Assembly: GCA_013298215.1 (NCBI GenBank)
Contig: JAAFKE010000030.1
Coordinates: forward strand, 1 to 46,291
From: Cytophagales bacterium
GTDB lineage: Bacteria > Bacteroidota > Bacteroidia > Cytophagales > Spirosomataceae
Direction of reading: 5' to 3'
Length of the DNA stretch: 46,291 nucleotides
How positions within the stretch are numbered: the stretch's first letter is position 1; each line of letters starts with the position of its first letter. This document shows, piece by piece, positions 24,615 through 33,824 of the stretch. Under the pieces are notes generated by a model. That model saw only the letters and a list, made by a program, of their open reading frames with translations, did not search any database and was not told the DNA's origin. A program made the position numbers and the translations under genes.

Positions 24615-27599
24615 TTAGAGATCAACACTGATGTGGAACATAACGCGGCGAACCAGCGGTGCACTACCAATATCAACCCCGCTACCCAAGGCAGCCGAGC
24701 CAAAGTTAGAGTTTTCTGGGTCGTAGCCAGCCTTGTAGTCGGTCCATCTGAACACGTTGTTGCCAGATACGCCAAACTTAATACCTTCCACTGATTTTCC
24801 AAATGCTTTGGCAAGTACTGTTTTTGGAACGCGGTAGTAAATGGCAGCTTCGCGAATCTTCAAAAAGCTGGTTATAACTGGGTTGTAGCCAGGTAGCGGG
24901 TTGCCGTTGCCGTCCAATCCGTTCACTTTCTGGCGGTAGTCACCGTTTGTTGTTGAGCCATCACCCGCCAGGTTGGTATCGTTCCAGTCTGAGGTGTTTC
25001 CGCCCTCATCCCACAATACGCGAGCAAGCGAGACAACTGCAAATTTGTGGCGATAGTTGGCCAACACCGAGAACTCAAAGTGTTTCAGGAACGTAATGCG
25101 CTGGTTGAGCGAGAACTCAAATTTAGGCTGCTGGTCGCCATAGACTGTCCAAGAGGTGGCATCTGCTGTGTTGGTGCGTGGGTTTCCGACAATTTGGGTT
25201 GGCGACAAACCTTGCTTGATGCGCCACTGGCCAAACGTGGCACCGAAGCCGCCCGTCAAACGCTCAGGAACATCTAAACGGGTAATTTGTGAGCGGTTGA
25301 ACCAGTAGATAGGCTGCACAAACCAAGTAAAGTTTGGCTTTCTGATAACGTCGGCACCGATCGAGATTTCGAGACCTTTGTTGGTCAAGTCGGCGGCATT
25401 TACGGAGGTAGAAGTAACCCCAGTCGTAGGAGCCGTAATCAAGGGCTGAATCAAGTCAAACACTTTCTTGTTGTAAACCGTAATTTCGGCAGTTACGCGG
25501 TTTTTGAACAAGCCAAAATCCAAGCCGTACTCAAGCTCAGTTGCTCTTTCAGGTTGAATGGCAACGTTGCCCAGAATGGTAGAGGGAATCAAACCTCCTT
25601 GGCCACCCACACCCGTAACTTGGAGCTGAGAATACAACGCGCCAAAGGTAGGCAAACCAGCGGTTTGGCCGTAGGCTACGCGCAGTTTCAGTTGGCTCAA
25701 AGGAGAGGCATCGGCCCAAGTTCCAAACTTGTGTAAGTTGGTTGCCAACGAGGCGCGTGGGAAAGCATACCATTTTGAAGGATCGCCGTTGAGCGTCGAG
25801 CGGTCGAAACGGATACCTGCTGCTGCAATAACTTTGTCGCTAAAGTTTACTTCTTCTTGCAAGAAAGCTCCTTGGTCGAGGTTTTTGTTGTAGAAAACAT
25901 CCTGCTCAAATGTGCGTGCACGGCCAGCGTTCGACACGCCTGCGGGCAGACCCCTGCCACGCACGTAGTTCGATGCGCCGTTAGTACCCAACTGTACAAT
26001 ACCCGCCGAGGTAGTCAGGTTCAGTCTGCCGTCCATCAAGTTGAGGTTGTGTACTGCCGAAAGCTGCAAGTTGTAGTTTGTGACTTCAACGCGGGTATCT
26101 TGGGCGTAGCCTGGATTGGGCTCACCCAACTGCGACTGCAAATCGGAAGGCAACCAAATAAGGGCTGTTCCGTTTTGGTAGTCGGCACCACCGTTCAGTT
26201 TGAAGGTCAAAGCACTTTTTTCGCGGTTAATAACTCGGGCAGTCAAGTTGAGACCACCAATAAAGCGATTTACCTTTTGGTTGTTAACGGCACGGTCGCG
26301 GATGGCCAGTGGGTTTTCGCCAACTGGGCTGTCAGGATAAACACCGTTTGCTGGATTCAACTGCAAGTAAGACGGTGTATACGGAATATTATAACCGTAG
26401 TTGACGTTGGAGTTGTCGTTGCCCACCCAACCGCGGTCGTTGTCACTGTTTACAAAGTTCATGTTTACGCCCAAATCCAACCACGAAGATACTTTGTGGT
26501 CAATGTTGGCGCGAATAGATGCGCGGGCAAAACCCGTGTTTTTTACGATACCTGTTTCGTTGGCGTAGCTACCATTGACGTAAAAACTGGTTTTCTCAGA
26601 ACCGCCCGTAACGCTCAATCGGCTGTTGCGGATCTGGCCAGTTTCGCCAAAAATAACTTGCTCCCAGTTGGTGTTCTTCCCTGCTGCTGCATTGAAAAGT
26701 GCCAAACCAGAAGCGCCATTTATAGCTTCGGCTTTGGCGGCTGTCCAGGTAGAACCGCCGTAGTAGGCGTAGGCATTGCTCATGCCTAAGTCTTGGCCAA
26801 AGTTCACCTTGGTTTTACCGCTTTTACCACGCTTGGTCGTAATAATTACAACCCCTGCGTTGGCACGCGTTCCATAAATAGCCGCTGCCGATGCTCCTTT
26901 TAGCACTTCCATGCTCTCGATGTCGTCGGGGTTAATGTCGGCCAAACGGTTGGCGTTGTTGTCTTGTGACGAAGCCGCCGAGCCGCCAACTGCTTTGTTG
27001 GCTTGCGAGCGGCCCGTTGAGTTTTGGCTGTTGTCCACATACACACCATCTATAATAAAGAGCGGTTGTGAGGCCGAGCTACCCAGCGTAGAAACACCCC
27101 GAAACTGAATATTGAAACCACCACCTGGCATAGAGCCGTTGGCCACAATGTTCGCACCTGCCAACTTGCCTTGCATGGCACCGTCGGCCGTTACTGGCGA
27201 GGTTGTGCCCACCAAGTCTTTGGCCGAGATAGTAGAGACTGCGTTGGCCAAGTTGGCGCGTTTTACGTTTGTAGCCAAACCCGAAACGACCACCTCTGAC
27301 AGCTGGCGCTCGTCGTCCATCATGGCAATATTGATCGAAGAACGGTTGCCAACGGCAAGCTCCTGGCTCGAAAAGCCCACGTAACTCACCACTATTTTTG
27401 CACCATCCGTTACCGCAATTTTATACGAACCATCGGCATCGGTGGTTGTCCCTTTGTTTGTACCTTTTACAAGTACCGAAACCCCAGGCATTGGGGTACC
27501 GTTGGCATCGGTTATTTTACCAGTTACCGAACGGTCTTGCGCCATGGCGGTCGAGCAAAAAAGTAGCCCCACCCAAATAAGCATAAAGATTTTTCTCAT
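24615..27599 (-). CDS. SusC/RagA family TonB-dependent outer-membrane transporter
   Basis: A 994-residue TonB-dependent receptor. The signal peptide ends A-M-A-Q near residue 21. A carboxypeptidase-regulatory-like domain (about 22-105: V-T-G-K-I-T-D-A-N-G-T-P-M-P-G-V) is followed by a plug with the SusC signature P-L-F-I-I-D-G-V-Y and D-D-I-E-S-M-E-V-L-K-G-A-S-A-A-A-I-Y-G. A 22-strand barrel type C-terminus closes with M-F-H-I-S-V-D-L. It imports large ligands with its SusD partner. No anti-sigma/ECF pair or sensor is adjacent, and no -7 box was found in the 430-base upstream gap. Confidence 0.95.
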   Translation of the reverse strand: MRKIFMLIWVGLLFCSTAMAQDRSVTGKITDANGTPMPGVSVLVKGTNKGTTTDADGSYKIAVTDGAKIVVSYVGFSSQELAVGNRSSINIAMMDDERQLSEVVVSGLATNVKRANLANAVSTISAKDLVGTTSPVTADGAMQGKLAGANIVANGSMPGGGFNIQFRGVSTLGSSASQPLFIIDGVYVDNSQNSTGRSQANKAVGGSAASSQDNNANRLADINPDDIESMEVLKGASAAAIYGTRANAGVVIITTKRGKSGKTKVNFGQDLGMSNAYAYYGGSTWTAAKAEAINGASGLALFNAAAGKNTNWEQVIFGETGQIRNSRLSVTGGSEKTSFYVNGSYANETGIVKNTGFARASIRANIDHKVSSWLDLGVNMNFVNSDNDRGWVGNDNSNVNYGYNIPYTPSYLQLNPANGVYPDSPVGENPLAIRDRAVNNQKVNRFIGGLNLTARVINREKSALTFKLNGGADYQNGTALIWLPSDLQSQLGEPNPGYAQDTRVEVTNYNLQLSAVHNLNLMDGRLNLTTSAGIVQLGTNGASNYVRGRGLPAGVSNAGRARTFEQDVFYNKNLDQGAFLQEEVNFSDKVIAAAGIRFDRSTLNGDPSKWYAFPRASLATNLHKFGTWADASPLSQLKLRVAYGQTAGLPTFGALYSQLQVTGVGGQGGLIPSTILGNVAIQPERATELEYGLDFGLFKNRVTAEITVYNKKVFDLIQPLITAPTTGVTSTSVNAADLTNKGLEISIGADVIRKPNFTWFVQPIYWFNRSQITRLDVPERLTGGFGATFGQWRIKQGLSPTQIVGNPRTNTADATSWTVYGDQQPKFEFSLNQRITFLKHFEFSVLANYRHKFAVVSLARVLWDEGGNTSDWNDTNLAGDGSTTNGDYRQKVNGLDGNGNPLPGYNPVITSFLKIREAAIYYRVPKTVLAKAFGKSVEGIKFGVSGNNVFRWTDYKAGYDPENSNFGSAALGSGVDIGSAPLVRRVMFHISVDL

Positions 27600-28029
27600 G
27601 TGAATTTAAAATAAAGTTAGATTATAAAAATTAGTTTTTCGGGAAAATTCCCCCACTGTTGATAGAACGCTGTCTTTTGTTACACCATAATAAAATTTGG
27701 TTTTAAGGTACTTAATCAAACTATTGTTTTGAGAACACTCAAAAACATCCGCAAAAGTAGCCACTTTTGCGTCTAAAAGCAATAGTTAGCTCACGAAGCT
27801 GTTTAAAATTCTGAAAAGTAGGCCCACGTGAGTGAGAATTTTGTGCGGAATCGCTGATGCAATTCAAATCACAGAACATCACGCAGTAAGAATAAGTAGG
27901 TGAACAAATATGAATGTATCTGATTTGTGGTATGATTAGCAATAAAATTCTGATTATCAAATATTTGCGCTAAGTCATGCCCTTGCCGTTTTACTACCCC
28001 AAATCAATGAAAGCCATTCCTTCCCTCTG
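27600..28029. other. Intergenic spacer upstream of susC
   Basis: A 430-base AT-rich gap between the start of susC and the end of the RND operon. No supportable gene, RNA gene or clear TAnnTTTG box on the minus strand was seen. A short palindrome CAAATATTTG lies at about 27958-27967. It should hold the susC promoter and the end of the efflux transcript. Confidence 0.4.
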
Positions 28030-29469
28030 TCAATTCCATCCGCCACCCAGGGCGCGGTAAATACTCACCGTGGCGTTCATCTGCTTCATTTTGGTTTCGA
28101 TCAGGTCGAACCGCGAGTCAAGCGCATCGCGTTGGGTTAGCAATACCTCCATGTAGTCGGCCCTGGCCGACTTGAAAAGGTTGTTTGAAATAGTGACCGA
28201 CTGGTTGAGTGCTTGTACTTCGGTTGCTTTCAGGGCATAGCTTTTTTCTAAATTGCCAATGTTCGACACCTGGTTGGCCACTTCGATGTAGGCGTTCAAA
28301 ACAGTTCTTTCGTAGTTATAAATGGCCTGTATTTGTTTGGCGTTTGCGTTGTAGTAGGTGGCTGTTATGGCGTATTTATTTATCAAGGGTCCAGCCAAAT
28401 CACTTACCAGCGACGATAGCAGTGATTGAGGTAGTTTTGCCAAAAAAAGCGGATTGAACGACTGGACACCCAAACTGCCCGAAAGACCGAGGGACGGATA
28501 AAAATTTGCCCTCGCTACTTGAATATCTATTTTGCTTGCCGTCAGCAGCAGCTCGGCTTGTTTAATATCGGGACGGTTTTCTAACAGCTGCGCCGGTACG
28601 CCCACGCTGGCAATGGCTGGCACGAGGGTTTCAAAATTGCCGTTGCTCCTGCTGACGGGCTGCGGATACCGCCCCAACAGAAAATTGATTTTGTTTTCGG
28701 TCTCGGTAATTCTTTGCTTAATGTCGTATTGTAAGCTTTGCGTGTTGAGTACTTGGGCCTGAAATCGCTGCACGGCCAGTTCTGTTACCCGCGACGATTC
28801 TTTTTCGAGTTTTACGATCTTGAGCGCATTGCTTTGGATCTCGATGTTTTTTTGCACAATATCCAGTTGGCTATCAAGCGCCAATAGCTCATAATAGGAG
28901 TGGGCAATTTCTGCCACCAGATTGGTGAGCACGAAATTTCTGCCTTCAACCGAAGCCAGATACCGAGCCACTGCCGCCTTTCGGGCGTTGCGGAGTTTGC
29001 GCCAAATATCTATCTCCCACCGGGCGTAGAGCCCGCCTCCAAAATTGGGCAAGGGGTCTGGTGTTTCTACGCCTGGTTTTATCTCAATGTTTGCCTCGCT
29101 GGCCCCAAAACGGGTGTAGCGACCCGTTTTTTCGACCCCGGCAGTGGCAGCATACCCCACAAAAGGCATATATTCTCCTTTTCGGGCCATGATCTCGTTT
29201 TGCGAAATCGCCATTTCTTGCAACGTGATATTGAGCTCCTGGTTGTTTATGAAGGCCGTGTCAATCAGCGCAACCAAGTAGGGGTCGGTAAAATAATTCC
29301 TCCACAAAACCTTTGCTGCGTTGGTAGAGTCGGTTCCTGGCGCGTTGTTGTAGTTGGCAGTGGTTATTTTGCGTGCCGTTTTTTGAACCAACGTTGGTAC
29401 TCGGCAGGCACTGTACGCGAGGGCAACAAACGCAACTGCGGCGTAACCCAGTATTTTTTTATTTAGCAT
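28030..29469 (-). CDS. RND efflux outer-membrane lipoprotein (NodT/OprM family)
   Basis: A 479-residue outer-membrane channel of the TolC superfamily, lipoprotein subtype. From ATG 29469 the signal peptide ends in the lipobox A-Y-S-A-C at about residue 22. Two OEP repeats follow, with family motifs L-W-R-N-Y-F-T-D-P-Y-L-V-A-L-I, R-W-E-I-D-I-W-R and the V-P-A-Q-L-L-E-N-R-P-D-I signature. C-terminal L-L-T-Q-R-D-A-L-D is typical. It forms the exit duct for the AcrB-type pump. Its start lies 11 bases inside the pump gene's 3' end, indicating coupling. Confidence 0.92.
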   Translation of the reverse strand: MLNKKILGYAAVAFVALAYSACRVPTLVQKTARKITTANYNNAPGTDSTNAAKVLWRNYFTDPYLVALIDTAFINNQELNITLQEMAISQNEIMARKGEYMPFVGYAATAGVEKTGRYTRFGASEANIEIKPGVETPDPLPNFGGGLYARWEIDIWRKLRNARKAAVARYLASVEGRNFVLTNLVAEIAHSYYELLALDSQLDIVQKNIEIQSNALKIVKLEKESSRVTELAVQRFQAQVLNTQSLQYDIKQRITETENKINFLLGRYPQPVSRSNGNFETLVPAIASVGVPAQLLENRPDIKQAELLLTASKIDIQVARANFYPSLGLSGSLGVQSFNPLFLAKLPQSLLSSLVSDLAGPLINKYAITATYYNANAKQIQAIYNYERTVLNAYIEVANQVSNIGNLEKSYALKATEVQALNQSVTISNNLFKSARADYMEVLLTQRDALDSRFDLIETKMKQMNATVSIYRALGGGWN

Positions 29470-32400
29470 GGTCTTTTTCTTCTGGTTGGGTAAAATGGTC
29501 GATTGCATGAACAAATTCTTCCGACAAGGAGCTGTCGTCCTCGTCTCTAATCATTTTTCTACCGTCGGCCAGACTACCAAATATAAAGTATAATCCAGGA
29601 ATGATAATGACCCCAAAAATGGTTCCAAACAACATTCCTCCCAGGGCCGAGGCTCCAATGGTACGGTTGCCGATTGCTCCCGCGCCAGTTGCAGTAATGA
29701 GGGGGATTAGTCCCGCCACAAAAGCAAACGATGTCATTAATATAGGGCGAAAACGAACCCTGGCTCCTTCGATGGCTGCGTTCAGGATTGTGTCTCCTTG
29801 TTGGCGTTTTTGCACGGCAAACTCAACGATCAGTACGGCGTTTTTACCCAACAATCCGACCAGCATAATGAGGCCGATTTGGGCATAAATGTTGTTTTCG
29901 AGTCCCATGAGTTTTAGTACCAAAAACGACCCAAACACCCCGACTGGCAGCGACAGCACCACGGCAAAAGGAATAATGAAACTCTCGTACTGCGCCGCCA
30001 ACACAAAGTAAACAAACGCCAACACGATCAAGAAAACGTAAAGGGCCTCGTTGCCTCGGCTGGCCTCGTCATACGAAAGCCCCTCAAAAGCAATGTCGTA
30101 GCCTTTGGGCAGTGTTTTGGCCGAAACCTCCCGAATGGCCTGTATGGCATCGGCGGTGGTGTAGCCTTTGGCAGGAAGCCCCTGAATGGCCGCCGAGTTG
30201 TACAAATTAAAGCGGGTGATTTCGTTGGGACCTTGGCCTTTTTTTAGGTTCATAAACGACGAGTAGGGAACCATTTCGCCCGCATCGTTTTTAACAAAAA
30301 GATCTAAAAGATCGGACGGAAGCCTCCTAAAAGCTGGGTCCGACTGCACATAGACTTTAAAAAACTGGTTGAACTTAATAAATCCTTGCTCGTAAGTACT
30401 ACCAATCATAATGTTGAGGTTGTCCATGGCTTTGCCGATAGACACGCCCTTTTGCATGGCCAGCTTGTTGTTCATTTCCAGTTCGTACTGCGGATAATTG
30501 GCCGCAAAAAACGTAAACAGGCCTGTTAGCTCCTTCCGTTTGGCCAGGTCTTCCATGAATTTTTTGTTGATCTCATCAAACTCACGGTAGTCGGTGTCGG
30601 TTGTTTTGTCGAGTAAACGCATCGAAAAACCGCCCGAAGTGCCAAAACCTGGAATGGCTGGCGGCTCAAAAAACTCGACAGTGGCGCCCAAATTCTTTGA
30701 TTTCTCCTCCAATTCCTCCATGATTTCCTTCACGTTTTTGTCACGCTCCGACCAAGTTTTGAGGTTAATTAGGCACGTTCCGGCGTTAGAGCCACGGCCC
30801 TCGGTCATAATCTCGTACCCCGCCAACGAAGACACCGACTCTATTCCATCAACCTCCTCGCAAATTTTTTGGAGCCGTTGCGAAACTTCGTTGGTCTTTT
30901 CGAGCGTCGAGCCTGGCGGAGTTTGAATAATGGCATAAATGGTGCTCTGGTCTTCGTTGGGGATAAACCCTACTGGCAGCACTTTGTTTTCGTAGGCAAT
31001 TCCAGCACAGAAAACTGCCAACACGATAAATGTCACAAACCTGCGGTGAACGATCAGTTTCAGCAGACCTACGTACCAGCCAGTTAGCTTATCAAAACCC
31101 TGGTTGAAGCCGTCGAGTGCTCTGGCCAAAATGTTTTTCTTTCTTGCTTTGCCGTGGTTATTTTTCAACAGCATGGCGCACAACACTGGCGTGAGTGTGA
31201 GGGCAATGAGGGCCGAAATAACAATAGAACTCGCCATGGTGATAGAAAACTGCCGATAGAAAGTACCGACTGGGCCCGACATAAAAGAAATCGGAAGAAA
31301 CACCGATACCATGACGGCAGTGATGGCAATGATTGCCCCGCTGATTTCGCTGAGTACTTTTTTTACGGCCGCGTAAGGCGACAGGTGTGGCTCCTCTTCC
31401 ATTTTGGCGTGCACGGCTTCTACCACCACAATGGCATCATCTACCACAATACCGATGGCCAACACAAGCGCAAAAAGCGTAATTAAATTGATGGAAAGGC
31501 CAAAAGCCTGAATCACAAAAAACGCCCCAATTAAAGACACCGGAACGGCCAGAATCGGTATTAAGGTAGAACGCCAATCGCCCAAGAATATAAAAACAAC
31601 CAAGGCAACCAGAATGAAGGCATCTCGAAGGGTATCAATTACTTGTTCGATGGATGCGTCTAAGAAATTGGATACGTCGTAGCTGATTTTATAATCTACG
31701 CCTGGCGGGAAGGACTCTTTCATTACGTCTAACTTTGCTTTTACCTGCTCAATTACGTTGCTGGCGTTGCTGCCGTAGTTTTGCCGGAGCACAATGGCCG
31801 CCGAAGCCTTGCCGTCGAGATTGGAATAAATGTCAAAAAACTCGCTGCCTAATTCTACTCGGCCAATATCCTTTAAATGGACACTTTCTCCCTCCGAGTT
31901 GGCCCGAACAATAATGTCCTCGTATTCTTTTGGGTCGCTGTACCTGCCTTTATAGGTGAGTACGTACTCTAACGACTGCGCGGCAATGCCCGAACTCTGA
32001 CCGATCCGACCGGGGCGGCCAATAATACTCTGCTCGCCGATGGCCTTCATTACTTCTTCCGAAGAGATGTTGTAGGCGCGCATCCGTTCGGGATTTAGCC
32101 AAATGCGCATTGCGTACCGGCGGCTACCCAATATCTGCGCCCTGGCTACCCCATTGGTGCGTTGTAGTTCGGGGAGCATTTTGACGGTGGCGTAGTTGAA
32201 CAAGAATTTTTCGTCGATGCTTTTTGATTTAGAGTACAGATTGACGTACATCAACATACTTGGCTGCACCGGCGAAATAATAACTCCCTCGCGCTGAACC
32301 AACTCTGGCAGCAGTGGCATAACCTGATCTACCCTGGTTTTGACCCGGATAACGGCCACGTTCGGATCTGTGCCGGGTTCAAAAATAATGCGGAGCGTTG

Positions 32401-32662
32401 CCTCGCCCGCACTGGTGGCATCGGTGGCAATGTACCGCATATCTTGCACACCGTTGATGGCCTGCTCTAAGGTAATGAGCGTAGATTTGACCAGCACGTC
32501 GGCGCTGGCCCCAGGATAGGCGATAAATATATTGACGGTGGTGGGAGCAATGTCTGGAAACTGAGAAATAGGTAACTTCTGAATGGCCAGTATGCCCACG
32601 AAAACGATCATGATCGAAATTACGATCGCGAATACGGGCCTGCGTATGAATTGATTGAACAT
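29459..32662 (-). CDS. RND efflux pump, HAE-1 (AcrB/MexF) family
   Basis: A 1067-residue inner-membrane pump with the N-terminal F-I-R-R-P-V-F-A-I-V, twelve membrane segments and two large periplasmic loops. TM4 carries the proton-relay pair Asp408-Asp409 in G-I-V-V-D-D-A-I-V-V-V-E, matching E. coli AcrB D407/D408 and marking the HAE-1 (drug/amphiphile) class. The other relay Lys is expected in TM10. It forms a tripartite exporter with the adaptor 19 bases upstream and the OMF that overlaps its stop. Likely substrates are antibiotics, dyes, bile-like detergents or lipids; the sequence does not narrow this further. Confidence 0.95.
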   Translation of the reverse strand: MFNQFIRRPVFAIVISIMIVFVGILAIQKLPISQFPDIAPTTVNIFIAYPGASADVLVKSTLITLEQAINGVQDMRYIATDATSAGEATLRIIFEPGTDPNVAVIRVKTRVDQVMPLLPELVQREGVIISPVQPSMLMYVNLYSKSKSIDEKFLFNYATVKMLPELQRTNGVARAQILGSRRYAMRIWLNPERMRAYNISSEEVMKAIGEQSIIGRPGRIGQSSGIAAQSLEYVLTYKGRYSDPKEYEDIIVRANSEGESVHLKDIGRVELGSEFFDIYSNLDGKASAAIVLRQNYGSNASNVIEQVKAKLDVMKESFPPGVDYKISYDVSNFLDASIEQVIDTLRDAFILVALVVFIFLGDWRSTLIPILAVPVSLIGAFFVIQAFGLSINLITLFALVLAIGIVVDDAIVVVEAVHAKMEEEPHLSPYAAVKKVLSEISGAIIAITAVMVSVFLPISFMSGPVGTFYRQFSITMASSIVISALIALTLTPVLCAMLLKNNHGKARKKNILARALDGFNQGFDKLTGWYVGLLKLIVHRRFVTFIVLAVFCAGIAYENKVLPVGFIPNEDQSTIYAIIQTPPGSTLEKTNEVSQRLQKICEEVDGIESVSSLAGYEIMTEGRGSNAGTCLINLKTWSERDKNVKEIMEELEEKSKNLGATVEFFEPPAIPGFGTSGGFSMRLLDKTTDTDYREFDEINKKFMEDLAKRKELTGLFTFFAANYPQYELEMNNKLAMQKGVSIGKAMDNLNIMIGSTYEQGFIKFNQFFKVYVQSDPAFRRLPSDLLDLFVKNDAGEMVPYSSFMNLKKGQGPNEITRFNLYNSAAIQGLPAKGYTTADAIQAIREVSAKTLPKGYDIAFEGLSYDEASRGNEALYVFLIVLAFVYFVLAAQYESFIIPFAVVLSLPVGVFGSFLVLKLMGLENNIYAQIGLIMLVGLLGKNAVLIVEFAVQKRQQGDTILNAAIEGARVRFRPILMTSFAFVAGLIPLITATGAGAIGNRTIGASALGGMLFGTIFGVIIIPGLYFIFGSLADGRKMIRDEDDSSLSEEFVHAIDHFTQPEEKDHAK

Positions 32663-32681
32663 GTTTTTTGTGGAGATTTGG

Positions 32682-33764
32682 TTATTCTGCGTACAGATTT
32701 AGGTGAGATATGACAGAATCTGGCTTGGCAAGTCTATACTTTATTTTTTCGTTTTCGCGCACCTGCCGCAAGCCTTCCAACAGTATTTTATCGTCTTTGT
32801 TTAAGCCCGCCTGAACCACAAAAATGTTTGGCAGCTCTGCCGCTATGGTAATCTCCCGCGAGCGAATCACGTTGTTTTTGTCCACCACATAGACGTACTT
32901 TTTTTCCAGCACTTCAAAAGTGGCCTTCTGCGGAATGAGCAGCGCGTTTTTGAGCGGCACAACCACCTGAATACTACCCGTTTCGCCGTGTCGTAGTAGT
33001 TTTTTAGGATTGGGAAATGTAGCCCTAAAAGCAATGTTACCCGTTTGGTTGTTGAAGTCGGCTTCGATGGTTTCCACAAAACCAGGGTACTCAAACAGTT
33101 TATTGTTGGCCATGAGTAGCCCTACTTTCAGCGGCCCTTCGTTTGCTGGTCGGGTTTTGTAGTCTAAGTATTCGGCCTCTGGCACGTTGAAGTAAACCCA
33201 CATTTTGCTGTTGTCAGACAGCGTTGTTAGCAAGTCGCCCTCGCCAACGAGACTTCCAAGCCTTACTTGAAAATGGTCCATGATGCCATTGAAAGGAGCC
33301 CTGATGTCGGTAAAACCCAAGTGCACACTGGCAAGCGACAACTCGGCTTTTGCCTTGTCCCATTTGGCTCTTGCCAGTGCCAATTCATTTTTAGACACAA
33401 TATTGCTGTCGGCCAGTGCCTTGGTGTTGCGGTACTCTATTTCGGCGAAGCTGGCTTCGGCCTGGGCTTTTTGCTGCTCCGCCTCGTAGAGCATGGGCAT
33501 AATCTGAAACATCCGCTGCCCCTTGGTGACGGCCTGCCCTTCGTCCACGAAAATTTTCTGTAAATAACCTTTCTCCAAAGCCCGCATTTCGATGTGGCTG
33601 ATGGCATGGATCTGGCACACGTACTCCTTGGTGGCGATCGTATCTCTTTTCAGGGGGCTGGTGACCAAAAATTCAACCTCCTCCTTTTTTTCTTCTTTCT
33701 TAGATTCACAGCCCGTTTGCCAAAACAACGCGCACAGACTGATGAGCATAACCGCTTTTTTCAT
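32682..33764 (-). CDS. RND periplasmic adaptor (AcrA-like lipoprotein)
   Basis: A 360-residue membrane-fusion protein. Signal peptide MKKAVMLISLCALFWQTGC has its lipid-anchor Cys at residue 19, followed by a charged S-K-K-E-E-K-K-E-E linker. The lipoyl half-motif V-D-E-G-Q-A-V-T-K-G-Q and its partner F-N-G-I-M-D-H flank a helical hairpin (about 90-145). Beta-barrel and membrane-proximal domains follow. It links the AcrB-type pump to its outer-membrane channel and is the first gene of that pump set. It starts 60 bases after the metal pump gene, so it may be read from the same transcript. Confidence 0.92.
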   Translation of the reverse strand: MKKAVMLISLCALFWQTGCESKKEEKKEEVEFLVTSPLKRDTIATKEYVCQIHAISHIEMRALEKGYLQKIFVDEGQAVTKGQRMFQIMPMLYEAEQQKAQAEASFAEIEYRNTKALADSNIVSKNELALARAKWDKAKAELSLASVHLGFTDIRAPFNGIMDHFQVRLGSLVGEGDLLTTLSDNSKMWVYFNVPEAEYLDYKTRPANEGPLKVGLLMANNKLFEYPGFVETIEADFNNQTGNIAFRATFPNPKKLLRHGETGSIQVVVPLKNALLIPQKATFEVLEKKYVYVVDKNNVIRSREITIAAELPNIFVVQAGLNKDDKILLEGLRQVRENEKIKYRLAKPDSVISHLNLYAE

Positions 33765-33824
33765 GGTAGTATATATAGTTTATTAGAATGAATTATGGTA
33801 CTTATTTTGTTGAAAAATCTTGTT

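Noticed and set aside
25857-26789. 310-residue open frame antisense to susC
   Set aside because: It lies opposite a clear TonB-dependent transporter gene, and its composition is that of a codon shadow.
27739-27960. 73-residue open frame on the minus strand upstream of susC
   Set aside because: Low-complexity composition, no recognised motif and no supporting context.
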